A stretch of 64,000 bases of DNA from an uncultured Ilyobacter sp. Lineage in GTDB: Bacteria > Fusobacteriota > Fusobacteriia > Fusobacteriales > Fusobacteriaceae. Each line of letters begins with the position of its first letter. The stretch's first letter is position 1. Location of the stretch: assembly GCF_963668085.1 (NCBI RefSeq), contig NZ_OY764059.1, forward strand, positions 1,612,001 through 1,676,000, given 5' to 3'. This document shows, one piece after another, positions 19,863-27,684 of this stretch. The notes beneath the pieces are model-generated. The model was not told the origin of the DNA. It worked only from the letters and a program-made list of their open reading frames with translations, and searched no databases. The translations under genes were made by a program, and so were the position numbers.

Positions 19863-21251
19863 TTATATTCCCTTTACACTTTCCTCTAATTCCATCTCTG
19901 GGTTTTCATATATATCAGAATCAAAGGCCCCTATAAACTTACTTGTGAGAGTTCCGGCTGTCATGGCACCACTAACATTTACAGCTGTTCTTCCCATGTC
20001 TATAAGCGGTTCTATAGATATAAGGAGTCCTACTAAAGCTACAGGTAAATTAAGTGCTGACAACACTATTAAGGCTGCGAAGGTCGCGCCCCCTCCTACC
20101 CCAGCGACTCCAAAGGAACTAAGAGCCACTATTACTACCACTTTCAATATAAACACAGGGTTGGTAGGATCAATTCCTACTGTTGGAGCTATCATAACTG
20201 CCAGCATAGCAGGGTATATACCGGCACAACCATTTTGACCTATAGAGGCACCAAAGGAAGCTGATATATTTGCAACCCCTTCACTTATTCCCAGTTTTTT
20301 AACCTGTGTCTGTATATTTAGAGGTATGGTTCCGGCACTTGTTCTAGATGTAAAGGCAAATGCTAGTACCGGGAATATCTTTTTCAGATATATACCTGGA
20401 TTTAGTCCTGCAAAGGTTACAAGCATAAGGTGCATCAATAGCACTACAGCCAAAGCCACATAAGAAGCAAGTACAAAGTTTAAGAGATTTAAAATTTCTG
20501 CAGCATTACTTGTAGAAACTACTTTCACCATGAGAGCCATTATCCCGTAGGGAGTCAGTCTCAGTATCAATGTCACCATTCTCATAACTATATCGTGAGC
20601 AGAATTTACAAACTTTCTTGCAGTTTCAACAGATTCAGGATGTTTCTTAGTGATTCCTAAAACTGATATTCCTATAAAGGCTGAAAAAATAACCACTGAA
20701 ATTGTGGCGTTGTCTCCAGAACCTGCCATTGCTGCAAAGGGGTTGGTAGGTATTGTCTCCACCAGCTTTTGGGCCATAGAGGTGTCAAGGTTAGACAGCT
20801 TGTTCACCATGACCTCTCCTCTTGAAGCCTCTCTCTCTCCAACACTCATTCCCACTGCACTTAGCTTAAATAGAAGTGATGATCCTACTCCTATGAGAGC
20901 AGATAATGCCGTAGTCCCGACGAGAAGACCCACAACACTCCCTCCTATTTTACCAAAGGTTTTACCATCTTTTATATTTATAATGGCAGATATGATAGAA
21001 ACCATTATAAGTGGAGTAACTATCATCTTCAATAGCCTTACATAGCCTCCAGATATTATATAAAACCATGAATTTGAATCAGAGATAACCTGTGATCCTC
21101 TTCCGTACACTACCTGGAGTAATCCTCCAAACAAGACACCGAGAGCCAAGGCTGTAAATACCCTTTTGGTAAAGGATACGTATTTTTTCTGCAAACTGTA
21201 TAAAAACCCTACCAATACAATCATGATAATTAAATTTATTATGACACCCAT
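19863..21251 (-). CDS. tcyP: Sodium/proton:cystine symporter TcyP-like
   Basis: The 462-residue membrane protein belongs to the dicarboxylate/amino acid:cation symporter family and most resembles L-cystine transporter TcyP. It shows multiple hydrophobic segments, the SRTSAGTIPLN hairpin-loop motif, FGASIGQNGCAGIYPAM and the GGGATFAALIVLSALNLP segment and ends with a charged tail. It stands alone with its own promoter (21335-21363) and terminator. Sulfur uptake would fit the high Fe-S demand of the adjacent nif island, but that link is only a suggestion. Confidence 0.85.
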   Translation of the reverse strand: MGVIINLIIMIVLVGFLYSLQKKYVSFTKRVFTALALGVLFGGLLQVVYGRGSQVISDSNSWFYIISGGYVRLLKMIVTPLIMVSIISAIINIKDGKTFGKIGGSVVGLLVGTTALSALIGVGSSLLFKLSAVGMSVGEREASRGEVMVNKLSNLDTSMAQKLVETIPTNPFAAMAGSGDNATISVVIFSAFIGISVLGITKKHPESVETARKFVNSAHDIVMRMVTLILRLTPYGIMALMVKVVSTSNAAEILNLLNFVLASYVALAVVLLMHLMLVTFAGLNPGIYLKKIFPVLAFAFTSRTSAGTIPLNIQTQVKKLGISEGVANISASFGASIGQNGCAGIYPAMLAVMIAPTVGIDPTNPVFILKVVVIVALSSFGVAGVGGGATFAALIVLSALNLPVALVGLLISIEPLIDMGRTAVNVSGAMTAGTLTSKFIGAFDSDIYENPEMELEESVKGI

Positions 21252-21334
21252 TCTATTTTCCTCCTTGAAAAATTAAGTTCTTTTAAAAATACACTTATTA
21301 TCTGTATTTTAAGTATTTTTTCTTCTTGAGTAAG

Positions 21335-21363
21335 AGAATATCATAATTTACTCATGAAGTCAA
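21335..21363 (-). promoter_or_regulatory. Promoter of tcyP
   Basis: Minus strand: TTGACT (21358-21363), 17-base spacer, TATTCT (21335-21340). Confidence 0.65.
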
Positions 21364-21384
21364 CTTTTATTGTTAAATAGTTAC

Positions 21385-21408
21385 AAAAAAAAAGACCCCT
21401 AAAGGTCT
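21385..21408 (-). terminator. Terminator after modABC
   Basis: A short stem (AGACC/GGTCT, 6-base loop) followed by nine T on the minus strand. The stem is weak but the U-tract is long; it marks the end of the nif/mod island. Confidence 0.6.
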
Positions 21409-21435
21409 AATTTAAAAGATTCTTTTAATATAAAG

Positions 21436-22050
21436 TTATATTTTTAAAATTCTGTCCCCCAAAGCTTCAGCTTCATACTGGTTGTGTGTCACAAGGATTA
21501 TACTCATATCAAAGGTATTTTTTAACTTTAAAAACTCCTCGTATACGATATCTTTTGTGTCCTGATCTAAAGCTGAAAATGGTTCGTCCAAAAGAAGAAC
21601 CTCTGGTTTCGTAGCAAGTGCCCGAACTAGTGCCACCCTTTGTTTTTCCCCTCCAGAAATCTGACCGGGATATCTTTTTTCCAAGTGTTTGATCTTTAGA
21701 GTTTTCATGAGGTAGTCCACATATTCGTTGTCTCCTATCCCCCTGCACTTCATACCAAAATAGATATTTTCCATCACACTCATATGAGGGAAAAGTGCAT
21801 AATTTTGAAAAACATAGCCAATTTTTCTGTGCCTGGCCTTGGTATTTATAGCGGCATCACTAGAATAGACAATATCTCCTCTTATTGAGATCTGACCTCT
21901 ATCAGGAACCTGAAGCCCAGATATACATTCTAACAAGGTACTTTTACCTGCTCCAGAGGCTCCCTGTATAGCGAGGACCTCTTTATCTACAGCGAAGTCA
22001 ATATCTAAATTTGAATTATACATCTCTTTAAATAATTTCACCCTCAGCAT
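21436..22050 (-). CDS. modC: Molybdate ABC transporter ATP-binding protein
   Basis: This subunit would power molybdate import. It has Walker A GASGAGKST, signature ISGGEKQRVALVRA, Walker B VLLLDEP and the H-loop VTHNQYEA. It stops directly after the nucleotide-binding domain: at 204 residues it lacks the C-terminal Mop/TOBE domain that brings classical ModC to about 350 residues. I chose the ATG at 22050 (MLRVKLF), 6 bases after GAGGTG; a GTG at 22059 is less likely. It follows modB by 10 bases. Confidence 0.88.
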   Translation of the reverse strand: MLRVKLFKEMYNSNLDIDFAVDKEVLAIQGASGAGKSTLLECISGLQVPDRGQISIRGDIVYSSDAAINTKARHRKIGYVFQNYALFPHMSVMENIYFGMKCRGIGDNEYVDYLMKTLKIKHLEKRYPGQISGGEKQRVALVRALATKPEVLLLDEPFSALDQDTKDIVYEEFLKLKNTFDMSIILVTHNQYEAEALGDRILKI

Positions 22051-22060
22051 ATCTATCACC

Positions 22061-22723
22061 TCAATATCTGTTTTTCTTTCTATTCCATATGTTAAGCCCG
22101 TAAATAACCAAAAAACTAAAAATAACTACTATCCCAACTAATATATTGGCAGTTCTTCTGTCTCCACTATCAACTGCAAAATATATCGCTATAGGTATAG
22201 TCTGGGTTTTCCCAGGGATATTCCCCGCAACCATGAGGGTAGCTCCGAATTCCCCCAAGGCCCTTGTAAAAGAAAGTATTGTACCACTTATTATTCCCGG
22301 TGCCGCCATGGGAATACCGATCTTCCAAAAGATACGCTTCTCATCTGCTCCTAGAGTTCTAGCCGCCTTTTCCAGATTGGAATCTATATTTATAAATGCA
22401 GCCTTGCAGCTTTGGTACATGAGAGGAAGGGACACCACAAAAGACGCCACACAGGCTGCCTTCCATGTGAAGATGAGACTAGTCCCAAATATATTATAAA
22501 TAAGTTCCCCTAATAAGCCCCTCTTCCCAAATAGCATGAGAAGAGCATAACCAGTTACAGAAGGAGGTAACACCATGGGAAGTATTATAAGCCCCTCGAA
22601 AAAATCCTTTCCCTTAAAAGGGTGTTTCGTAAATATCCAGGCCAAAAGCACCCCTATACTCATAGTAAATAATGTAGAAACAAATGCGACTTTTAATGAT
22701 ATCAATATAGGGGTCACTATCAT
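22061..22723 (-). CDS. modB: Molybdate ABC transporter permease
   Basis: A 220-residue inner-membrane permease with about five or six hydrophobic segments. The EAA loop that contacts the ATPase is clear (EKAARTLGADEKRIFWKIGIPMAAPG), and TRALGEFGATLMVAGNIPGKTQTIP is the conserved ModB/CysT signature. It lies between modA and modC in the standard order. Confidence 0.93.
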   Translation of the reverse strand: MIVTPILISLKVAFVSTLFTMSIGVLLAWIFTKHPFKGKDFFEGLIILPMVLPPSVTGYALLMLFGKRGLLGELIYNIFGTSLIFTWKAACVASFVVSLPLMYQSCKAAFINIDSNLEKAARTLGADEKRIFWKIGIPMAAPGIISGTILSFTRALGEFGATLMVAGNIPGKTQTIPIAIYFAVDSGDRRTANILVGIVVIFSFLVIYGLNIWNRKKNRY

Positions 22724-22741
22724 AATAAATACACCACCTGA

Positions 22742-23512
22742 CTAAATTTCAAAACCATATTTTTCTGCAAGTCCTTTAATTTCACTAGATTTAAAAAATT
22801 CTATAAACTCTTTTGCCGATTCCTTATTTTCACTATCCCTGATTACAGCCCCTGGATAAACAATGGGAGAATGGGATTCTGTATCTATCTTTTGGATAAT
22901 GACGCTGTTTTTTAAGTTAACGGCGTCTGAACCATACACCATCCCTGCATCTACTTCTCCAGATTCCACATAGGAAAGTACCTGTTTTACATTTTTGGCA
23001 AATATGAGCTTAGCCTCTATACTCTCATAGTCTCCGTAGTACTCAAGGCTCTCCTTGGCATATCTACCTGCAGGAACAGATCCCGGTTCCCCTATACTCA
23101 CCTTGACATCACCCTTACTAAGATCCTTCAGTGACTTTACCTTATCGCCACTTTCCTTATTAACAATAAGAACTAAATTGTTTTTCAGCAGATTTTCCCT
23201 TGTACCTTTTTCCAAGAGCTCTTTTTCCATCAGTATATCCATCTTTTTGCCGCTAGCAGATATAAAAACATCCACAGGGGCTCCCTCTTCAATCTGTCTT
23301 TGAAGGGTCCCTGAAGAAGCTAGGTTTACAGTTAGCGATGTATTATACTTCTCTTCAAAAATCGGCTTTAACTCACCCATAATCTCTGTCAGACTTGCTG
23401 CCGCAGAAACTGTGATCTCTTTTTTCACATCTGTTTTACCTGCATTAGTTCCGCAGGCAAAGAACAAAAGTGAAAACAAGGCTATAATCAGAAATTTAAG
23501 AGTTTTTTTCAT
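22742..23512 (-). CDS. modA: Molybdate-binding lipoprotein
   Basis: ModA captures molybdate outside the inner membrane for ModBC. The product (256 residues from the ATG at 23512) has a lipoprotein signal (KKTLKFLIIALFSLLFFAC) and the ligand-binding segments VSAAASLTEIMGELKP, ASSGTLQRQIEEGAPVDVFIS and GSVPAGRYAKESLEYYG. I chose ATG 23512 over 23521 because the AGGGAG site leaves no spacing to the first ATG. It opens modABC and has its own promoter. Molybdenum is needed for the FeMo-cofactor made by the adjacent nif genes. Confidence 0.93.
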   Translation of the reverse strand: MKKTLKFLIIALFSLLFFACGTNAGKTDVKKEITVSAAASLTEIMGELKPIFEEKYNTSLTVNLASSGTLQRQIEEGAPVDVFISASGKKMDILMEKELLEKGTRENLLKNNLVLIVNKESGDKVKSLKDLSKGDVKVSIGEPGSVPAGRYAKESLEYYGDYESIEAKLIFAKNVKQVLSYVESGEVDAGMVYGSDAVNLKNSVIIQKIDTESHSPIVYPGAVIRDSENKESAKEFIEFFKSSEIKGLAEKYGFEI

Positions 23513-23557
23513 AAAAAACATCTCCCTTTATTAAATAAAAAAAGATAAAATCAAATT

Positions 23558-23586
23558 ATTGTATCATGTTGCCATTCCCTTGTAAA
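23558..23586 (-). promoter_or_regulatory. Promoter of modABC
   Basis: Minus strand: TTTACA (23581-23586), 17-base spacer, TACAAT (23558-23563). It suggests modABC can be transcribed separately from the upstream nif-linked genes. Confidence 0.6.
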
Positions 23587-23618
23587 ATCCAGAACTGATT
23601 TTTTAAATTTCCTTGAAA

Positions 23619-23993
23619 CTAATCATAAATCACTATGCCTATCTCTTCATCATTCATAACTATCTTGTAGAGGTCAGATTTCATTTTTTTACTTTTTTCA
23701 ATAGTTGTTGAATCGTCTAGGTTCTTGAGAGAGATCGTTAACCTCTCCTTCTCTTTACCGCTGCCATCTTTTTTCCCCTTGCCACATCCCCCACATTTAT
23801 ATTCCTTTAGCATCTCTTCATCACTTTTTACCTCTTTGATGGAAATATCTATAAATTTTTCTACTTCATCTTCCAAATTTCCAGTTGTATTTTTTAAAAC
23901 TCCTTTTTTTTGTGTCCTAGAGCTCAAAAAATAGATGTTTATATACCTATTTTTAGATGCTTTCATCTCCTCCATAAATTCCTTCAATTCCAT
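23619..23993 (-). CDS. Unrecognised 124-residue protein with CGGCGKG motif
   Basis: A small charged protein without signal peptide or membrane segment. The middle holds a CxxC-type cluster (YKCGGCGKGKKDG, about residues 66-78) followed by a lysine/glutamate-rich linker; both ends look like alpha/beta segments. The cysteine pair could bind a metal or be redox-active, but no family is recognised. The ribosome-binding site (GGGGGATCTTAA) is good, and the gene follows the 24007-24594 gene by 13 bases. Its place between nifV and modA suggests a nitrogen-fixation accessory role (inference only). Confidence 0.65.
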   Translation of the reverse strand: MELKEFMEEMKASKNRYINIYFLSSRTQKKGVLKNTTGNLEDEVEKFIDISIKEVKSDEEMLKEYKCGGCGKGKKDGSGKEKERLTISLKNLDDSTTIEKSKKMKSDLYKIVMNDEEIGIVIYD

Positions 23994-24006
23994 TTAAGAT
24001 CCCCCT

Positions 24007-24594
24007 CTATTTAGACTTCATAATCTCTTTTTCAAATTCAGCAAAGGCCTTTTCATACTCCACCGTAAATATATTCATAAGAAAATCATTCAAAGACTTT
24101 ACCTCAATTTTACCAAGACTCCCCCCTTGAAACCTATCCTTAAATATTGAAAACAACTGTATCAAGTATTCATTGAGATAACATAAGGTAAAAGAGTAAT
24201 AGTAAAACAAGTCTAGGTCATTTTCTGACTCTAATTTCTGAGCCACAACTTCGGGCTCATAGCACACATTTATCTTGGTCTTATGTTTTCTAAGTGAGCT
24301 CAGGCTCTCTTTATATTTCACCTTAGCTTTCTCATCAAAATATTTTTCAAAATCTCCATCGCCTGAAAAAAGATAATCAAAGCAGTCATTTATCAAAAGC
24401 TGAGTTTTATAGATATCCTTCTCTAAGGCTTCATCATCCTTAGTTAAATAGGTATCTTCAAAAAACTCTTTTAGTTTATCTGAAAAATAAACTGGGAAAC
24501 CGTCCCTGGGACCCTCAAATTTTTTCAGTATCTTACTGACCTCATAAAAATCAGCCAGATCATAATTTTTTTCTGATATTTTTACATTATACAT
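24007..24594 (-). CDS. Unrecognised acidic 195-residue protein
   Basis: A soluble, acidic, mostly helical protein with many aromatic residues (for example LFYYYSFTLCYLNEYLIQLF, about residues 125-145). It has two cysteines outside any recognisable motif and no signal peptide. No family is recognised. It is the middle gene of a three-gene set (23619-24976) with short gaps, transcribed in the same direction as nifV upstream and modABC downstream. Confidence 0.7.
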   Translation of the reverse strand: MYNVKISEKNYDLADFYEVSKILKKFEGPRDGFPVYFSDKLKEFFEDTYLTKDDEALEKDIYKTQLLINDCFDYLFSGDGDFEKYFDEKAKVKYKESLSSLRKHKTKINVCYEPEVVAQKLESENDLDLFYYYSFTLCYLNEYLIQLFSIFKDRFQGGSLGKIEVKSLNDFLMNIFTVEYEKAFAEFEKEIMKSK

Positions 24595-24640
24595 AACATC
24601 AACCTCCGTACAAAAAATTTATCTGACTCTATTTTATGTT

Positions 24641-24976
24641 CTATCTGATTCTTAAAACAGGACTGACTCCAAGTTCGGTTTCAACCACTTTATGAGTATT
24701 TTCAAAATAATTTGTTTTTTCCAAAAGATATCTTATAAGTTCATCATACATTTCCCAGTGATAGAGTACAAACTCGTCCTCTTCTAACTGAGTTCCAGGT
24801 GCGTATTGTGATATGGTGGCAAAGGGAAAACATCTCAGTTCATCTTTTCTTTTTTTTATAAGAACTTTCTTACTGCCGTCTTCGTAGCAACCGCTTATAT
24901 CTATCTCTAGATCACACTCTAGCCCCTGAAAATAAAATTTGAAAGGTTCCAAACATTTATAAACTAATTTTCCCAT
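24641..24976 (-). CDS. Unrecognised 111-residue protein
   Basis: A small soluble protein beginning MGKLVYKCLEPFKFYFQGLEC. It looks alpha/beta, with a run of conserved-looking features (ISGCYEDGSKKVLI, FPFATISQYAPGTQLEEDEFVLY, LLEKTNYFENTH) that suggest a defined fold rather than a chance frame, but I cannot name the family. It is the first of three orphan genes between nifV and modA. Confidence 0.7.
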   Translation of the reverse strand: MGKLVYKCLEPFKFYFQGLECDLEIDISGCYEDGSKKVLIKKRKDELRCFPFATISQYAPGTQLEEDEFVLYHWEMYDELIRYLLEKTNYFENTHKVVETELGVSPVLRIR

Positions 24977-25234
24977 ATGATCACCTCATTCATTAAATAA
25001 CTATATTTTTCAAGTTCTCTGTCAGATATATAAAAAGACACCATGATCTCCTTTCCTGTAGCTTATCTATTATTGCAAACCTTAAAAATCCCTGTAATTT
25101 CCTGTCTTTATCTCATTAAAATTTTAATTCTTCAAAAAGTTCCCCAAATAATAAAAATAAATTGGTTGAATAATTGAAAAAATCCGTAGGACTCCCATCT
25201 GTAAAAAATGAAAGTAATACGGATTTAAACCTTT
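24977..25234. other. Gap between nifV and the orphan genes
   Basis: About 258 bases of A+T-rich DNA. The nifV-side terminator-like hairpin (25177-25226) lies at its right end; no gene or other signal is visible in the rest. Confidence 0.5.
25177..25226 (-). terminator. Terminator-like hairpin after nifV
   Basis: AAATCCGTA and TACGGATTT form a 9-base-pair stem enclosing a long loop (about 32 bases); TTTTTTC follows on the minus strand. It lies 8 bases after the nifV stop and could end or attenuate the main nif transcript before the orphan genes. Confidence 0.55.
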
Positions 25235-26383
25235 TCAGGGAAAAATAAAGGGTAACTTTATTTCACCTGAGAAGATTCCAACTACTCTATACTTAAGTTT
25301 TTTTAGGGGCTCTTTTTTTTTCTCTATCGATTCTCCCTTTCTAACTTTTTCAAGTATTTTCGAGATTTTATCATCATCTAGCTCTATTCCCAGTTTTTCC
25401 ATGGCATTTTTCACAGAAGCTTTTCCAGAGGTTTTCCCTAGCACAAACTCTGATTCACGCCCTATCTCTATTGGATCTATAAATTCATAAGTCCTCCTGT
25501 CCTTCAAAAGTCCGTCTACATGTATCCCGGATTCATGTGAAAATACAGCTTCACCCACAAGAGGTTTATTTTTAGAAAGTTTTATTCCAGAAGCTTTTTC
25601 CACATATTTTGATAGAACAGGAATCTGCTTCATGTCAAAATTAGTTTTATATTTTCCTATATACTTAAGAGAGGCGACAATCTCTTCTAGAGAAGTGTTC
25701 CCGGCTCTCTCCCCTATACCGTTTACTGTAGCACTTACATATTTTGCTCCCGCCCTGCATGCTGCCAGAGCATTGGCAGTTGCCATCCCAAAATCATTAT
25801 GGCCGTGAAAATCTATATCTATGCTTATTTCAGCTTTTATCTTCTTGATATTTTCATATACTGTAAATGGATCTAAAGCCCCCACAGTATCTGCGTACCT
25901 GACTCTGTGAACACCCAGTGACTCTGCTGTTTTATAAAATTCAATAAGAAAATCCAAGTCCGCCCTTGAGGCATCTTCGGCTCCCACAGAAACCTTGCAT
26001 CCCTTATTAAGGGCATAAGTCACAAGCTCTTTGAGAGTTTCCATAATCCACTCTCTGCTTTTTTTCAGCTTATTATATATATGTATGTCAGATACAGGAA
26101 CCCCTATATGGACATTTTTAATTCCTGTTTTTATCGAGCTGTCTATGTCAGACTTCGAAAGTCTGTTCCATGTAATCAACTCGCACTTCAAACCCAAATC
26201 ATTGATTTTTTTTATTATTTCGATCTCTTCTTGACCCATGGCAGGAGTTCCCACTTCTATAACTCCTACTCCAGCCCTATCAAGCATAGTGGCTATCTCT
26301 AGCTTTTCCTCCAAAGTAAAATCCACTCCTGGAGTCTGTTCACCGTCTCTTAAAGTTGTATCTAGTATGTAAAAATCTTCCAT
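25235..26383 (-). CDS. nifV: Homocitrate synthase NifV
   Basis: NifV condenses acetyl-CoA with 2-oxoglutarate to homocitrate, the organic ligand of the FeMo-cofactor. The TIM-barrel motifs DTTLRDGEQTPGVDFTLEEKL, GHNDFGMATANALAACRAGA (metal His pair) and GERAGNTSLEE are clear. I chose the ATG at 26383 (MEDFYILD), 8 bases after GAGG, giving 382 residues; homologues are about 375-390. Isopropylmalate or citramalate synthases are related, but the nif context and short length favour NifV. Confidence 0.93.
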   Translation of the reverse strand: MEDFYILDTTLRDGEQTPGVDFTLEEKLEIATMLDRAGVGVIEVGTPAMGQEEIEIIKKINDLGLKCELITWNRLSKSDIDSSIKTGIKNVHIGVPVSDIHIYNKLKKSREWIMETLKELVTYALNKGCKVSVGAEDASRADLDFLIEFYKTAESLGVHRVRYADTVGALDPFTVYENIKKIKAEISIDIDFHGHNDFGMATANALAACRAGAKYVSATVNGIGERAGNTSLEEIVASLKYIGKYKTNFDMKQIPVLSKYVEKASGIKLSKNKPLVGEAVFSHESGIHVDGLLKDRRTYEFIDPIEIGRESEFVLGKTSGKASVKNAMEKLGIELDDDKISKILEKVRKGESIEKKKEPLKKLKYRVVGIFSGEIKLPFIFP

Positions 26384-26419
26384 AAAAAACACCTCACATT
26401 CCCAGGAATATAGATAATT

Positions 26420-27337
26420 TTAGCAGCAAGTGCTGCATATTTTATCCTTATCAACCTTATAATTGTTGATCTTAAAGGCAAATTCTTCTATATTGAAGCT
26501 GACTTTTCTGTTTTCTAAGAAAACTTTTCCCTTTTTAAACTCAACTTTCATCGGAACAATATCCTTTTTTTCATCACTGCACATACTTATAGTCTCTGCT
26601 GGAGAACAGAGGTATTCCTCATCCTCTCCTTTTATTTGAATCTCATTTGTAGTTGTATAGAGTGACTTTATTCTCCCGTCTTCATAAAAGGACAGGGAAT
26701 TGTTGTCACCGTGTATTCCAAGAGGAGCGATGTCATATGCCTTGAGAGATCCTATAGGGGTCTCCACATCTACCATTTCAGCAGGTTCTAAGGACTTTAT
26801 CCCTCCAGTTTCATAAAAGGATATCCCGGTTCTGACAGTAACCTCCCCTATAGGGGTTTTTACTACAGGTCGTTCTACAGGCCATAGAGTCAGAGACTTT
26901 ATTTTACCGCTTCTATAAAAGCTTATACTTATTATCTTATTTTCCATAATTCCCACAGGAGTTTTTATTTTTAATTTTTCAGCCAGTTTGAATTCATGCT
27001 GCTCAGTCCAAAATCCTGTTAATTTTCCATCTAAAGGAAATATCTTTTTTATGGAACCGTCTTCGTAAAACATCACTGATTCTGCAGGAATTGTTCCAGC
27101 CTCTGTTTCCAAAAGAACCTTCTCCTGAAGATAAACTTTTTTCATGATTCCATTTTTATAAAACTCCAGCGAGAATTTCAGTTTTCTTCTTTCGCTATCA
27201 TCTTTATACTGGGGTGTGAGGAGTCCGTATTCCGTTTTTAATATGTTTTTTTTCTGAAGTATGCAGCTTTTTAATTCTCCAGTATTATAATTTTCAGAAT
27301 AATAAACTCCCTCTAAGTCACCATATTTACACTTCAT
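26420..27337 (-). CDS. Repeat protein of unknown function in the nif cluster
   Basis: The 305-residue protein is built from repeats of the type FYxxGxIKSLxxxxxxxVxTPxG: FYKNGIMKKV, FYEDGSIKKI, FYRSGKIKSL, FYETGGIKSL and FYEDGRIKSL, spaced about 35-50 residues. This resembles MORN/YwqK-like beta-hairpin repeats. There is no signal peptide or membrane segment; the last residues are CSTCC. I know no assigned function. It lies 25 bases after the [2Fe-2S] ferredoxin gene and 27 before nifV, so it is almost certainly co-transcribed with nif genes. Confidence 0.75.
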   Translation of the reverse strand: MKCKYGDLEGVYYSENYNTGELKSCILQKKNILKTEYGLLTPQYKDDSERRKLKFSLEFYKNGIMKKVYLQEKVLLETEAGTIPAESVMFYEDGSIKKIFPLDGKLTGFWTEQHEFKLAEKLKIKTPVGIMENKIISISFYRSGKIKSLTLWPVERPVVKTPIGEVTVRTGISFYETGGIKSLEPAEMVDVETPIGSLKAYDIAPLGIHGDNNSLSFYEDGRIKSLYTTTNEIQIKGEDEEYLCSPAETISMCSDEKKDIVPMKVEFKKGKVFLENRKVSFNIEEFAFKINNYKVDKDKICSTCC

Positions 27338-27362
27338 TTAAACTCCCCCTTCTACAACTACC

Positions 27363-27671
27363 TTACAGCATAAGTCTTTCTACAGGTTTCCCACCTTCAA
27401 TATGTGAGTCCATTATCTCTTCTACATCGTCAGGAGTTACACTTCCATACCATACTCCTTCAGGATAAACTATAACTATAGGACCCTTATCGCATATTGC
27501 CAGACATCCTGTATTCGTCACCATTATTTCTCCAGACAAATCTCTGTCGTCTATCTCTTCCATAAAATTCTGTATTATTGTCACTGACTCTTTTTGCAGA
27601 CAATAACCTTTCTGTTGACCGTTTATCCTAGAACTAGAACATACAAATATGTGGTGCTTTGGTTTAATCAT
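27363..27671 (-). CDS. [2Fe-2S] ferredoxin, thioredoxin-like, C. pasteurianum type
   Basis: The 102-residue protein begins MIKPKHHIFVCSSSRINGQQ and has cysteines at about 11, 24, 56 and 60 (NTGCLAICDKG), the ligand set of thioredoxin-like [2Fe-2S] ferredoxins. As far as I recall it, the C. pasteurianum [2Fe-2S] ferredoxin is very similar along its whole length, including PEGVWYG, and that protein has been reported to interact with the MoFe protein. Here the gene directly follows nifB. It is a good candidate electron carrier or regulator for nitrogenase, but the electron path is not shown. Confidence 0.92.
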   Translation of the reverse strand: MIKPKHHIFVCSSSRINGQQKGYCLQKESVTIIQNFMEEIDDRDLSGEIMVTNTGCLAICDKGPIVIVYPEGVWYGSVTPDDVEEIMDSHIEGGKPVERLML

Positions 27672-27684
27672 TTTCTTCCCCCCA

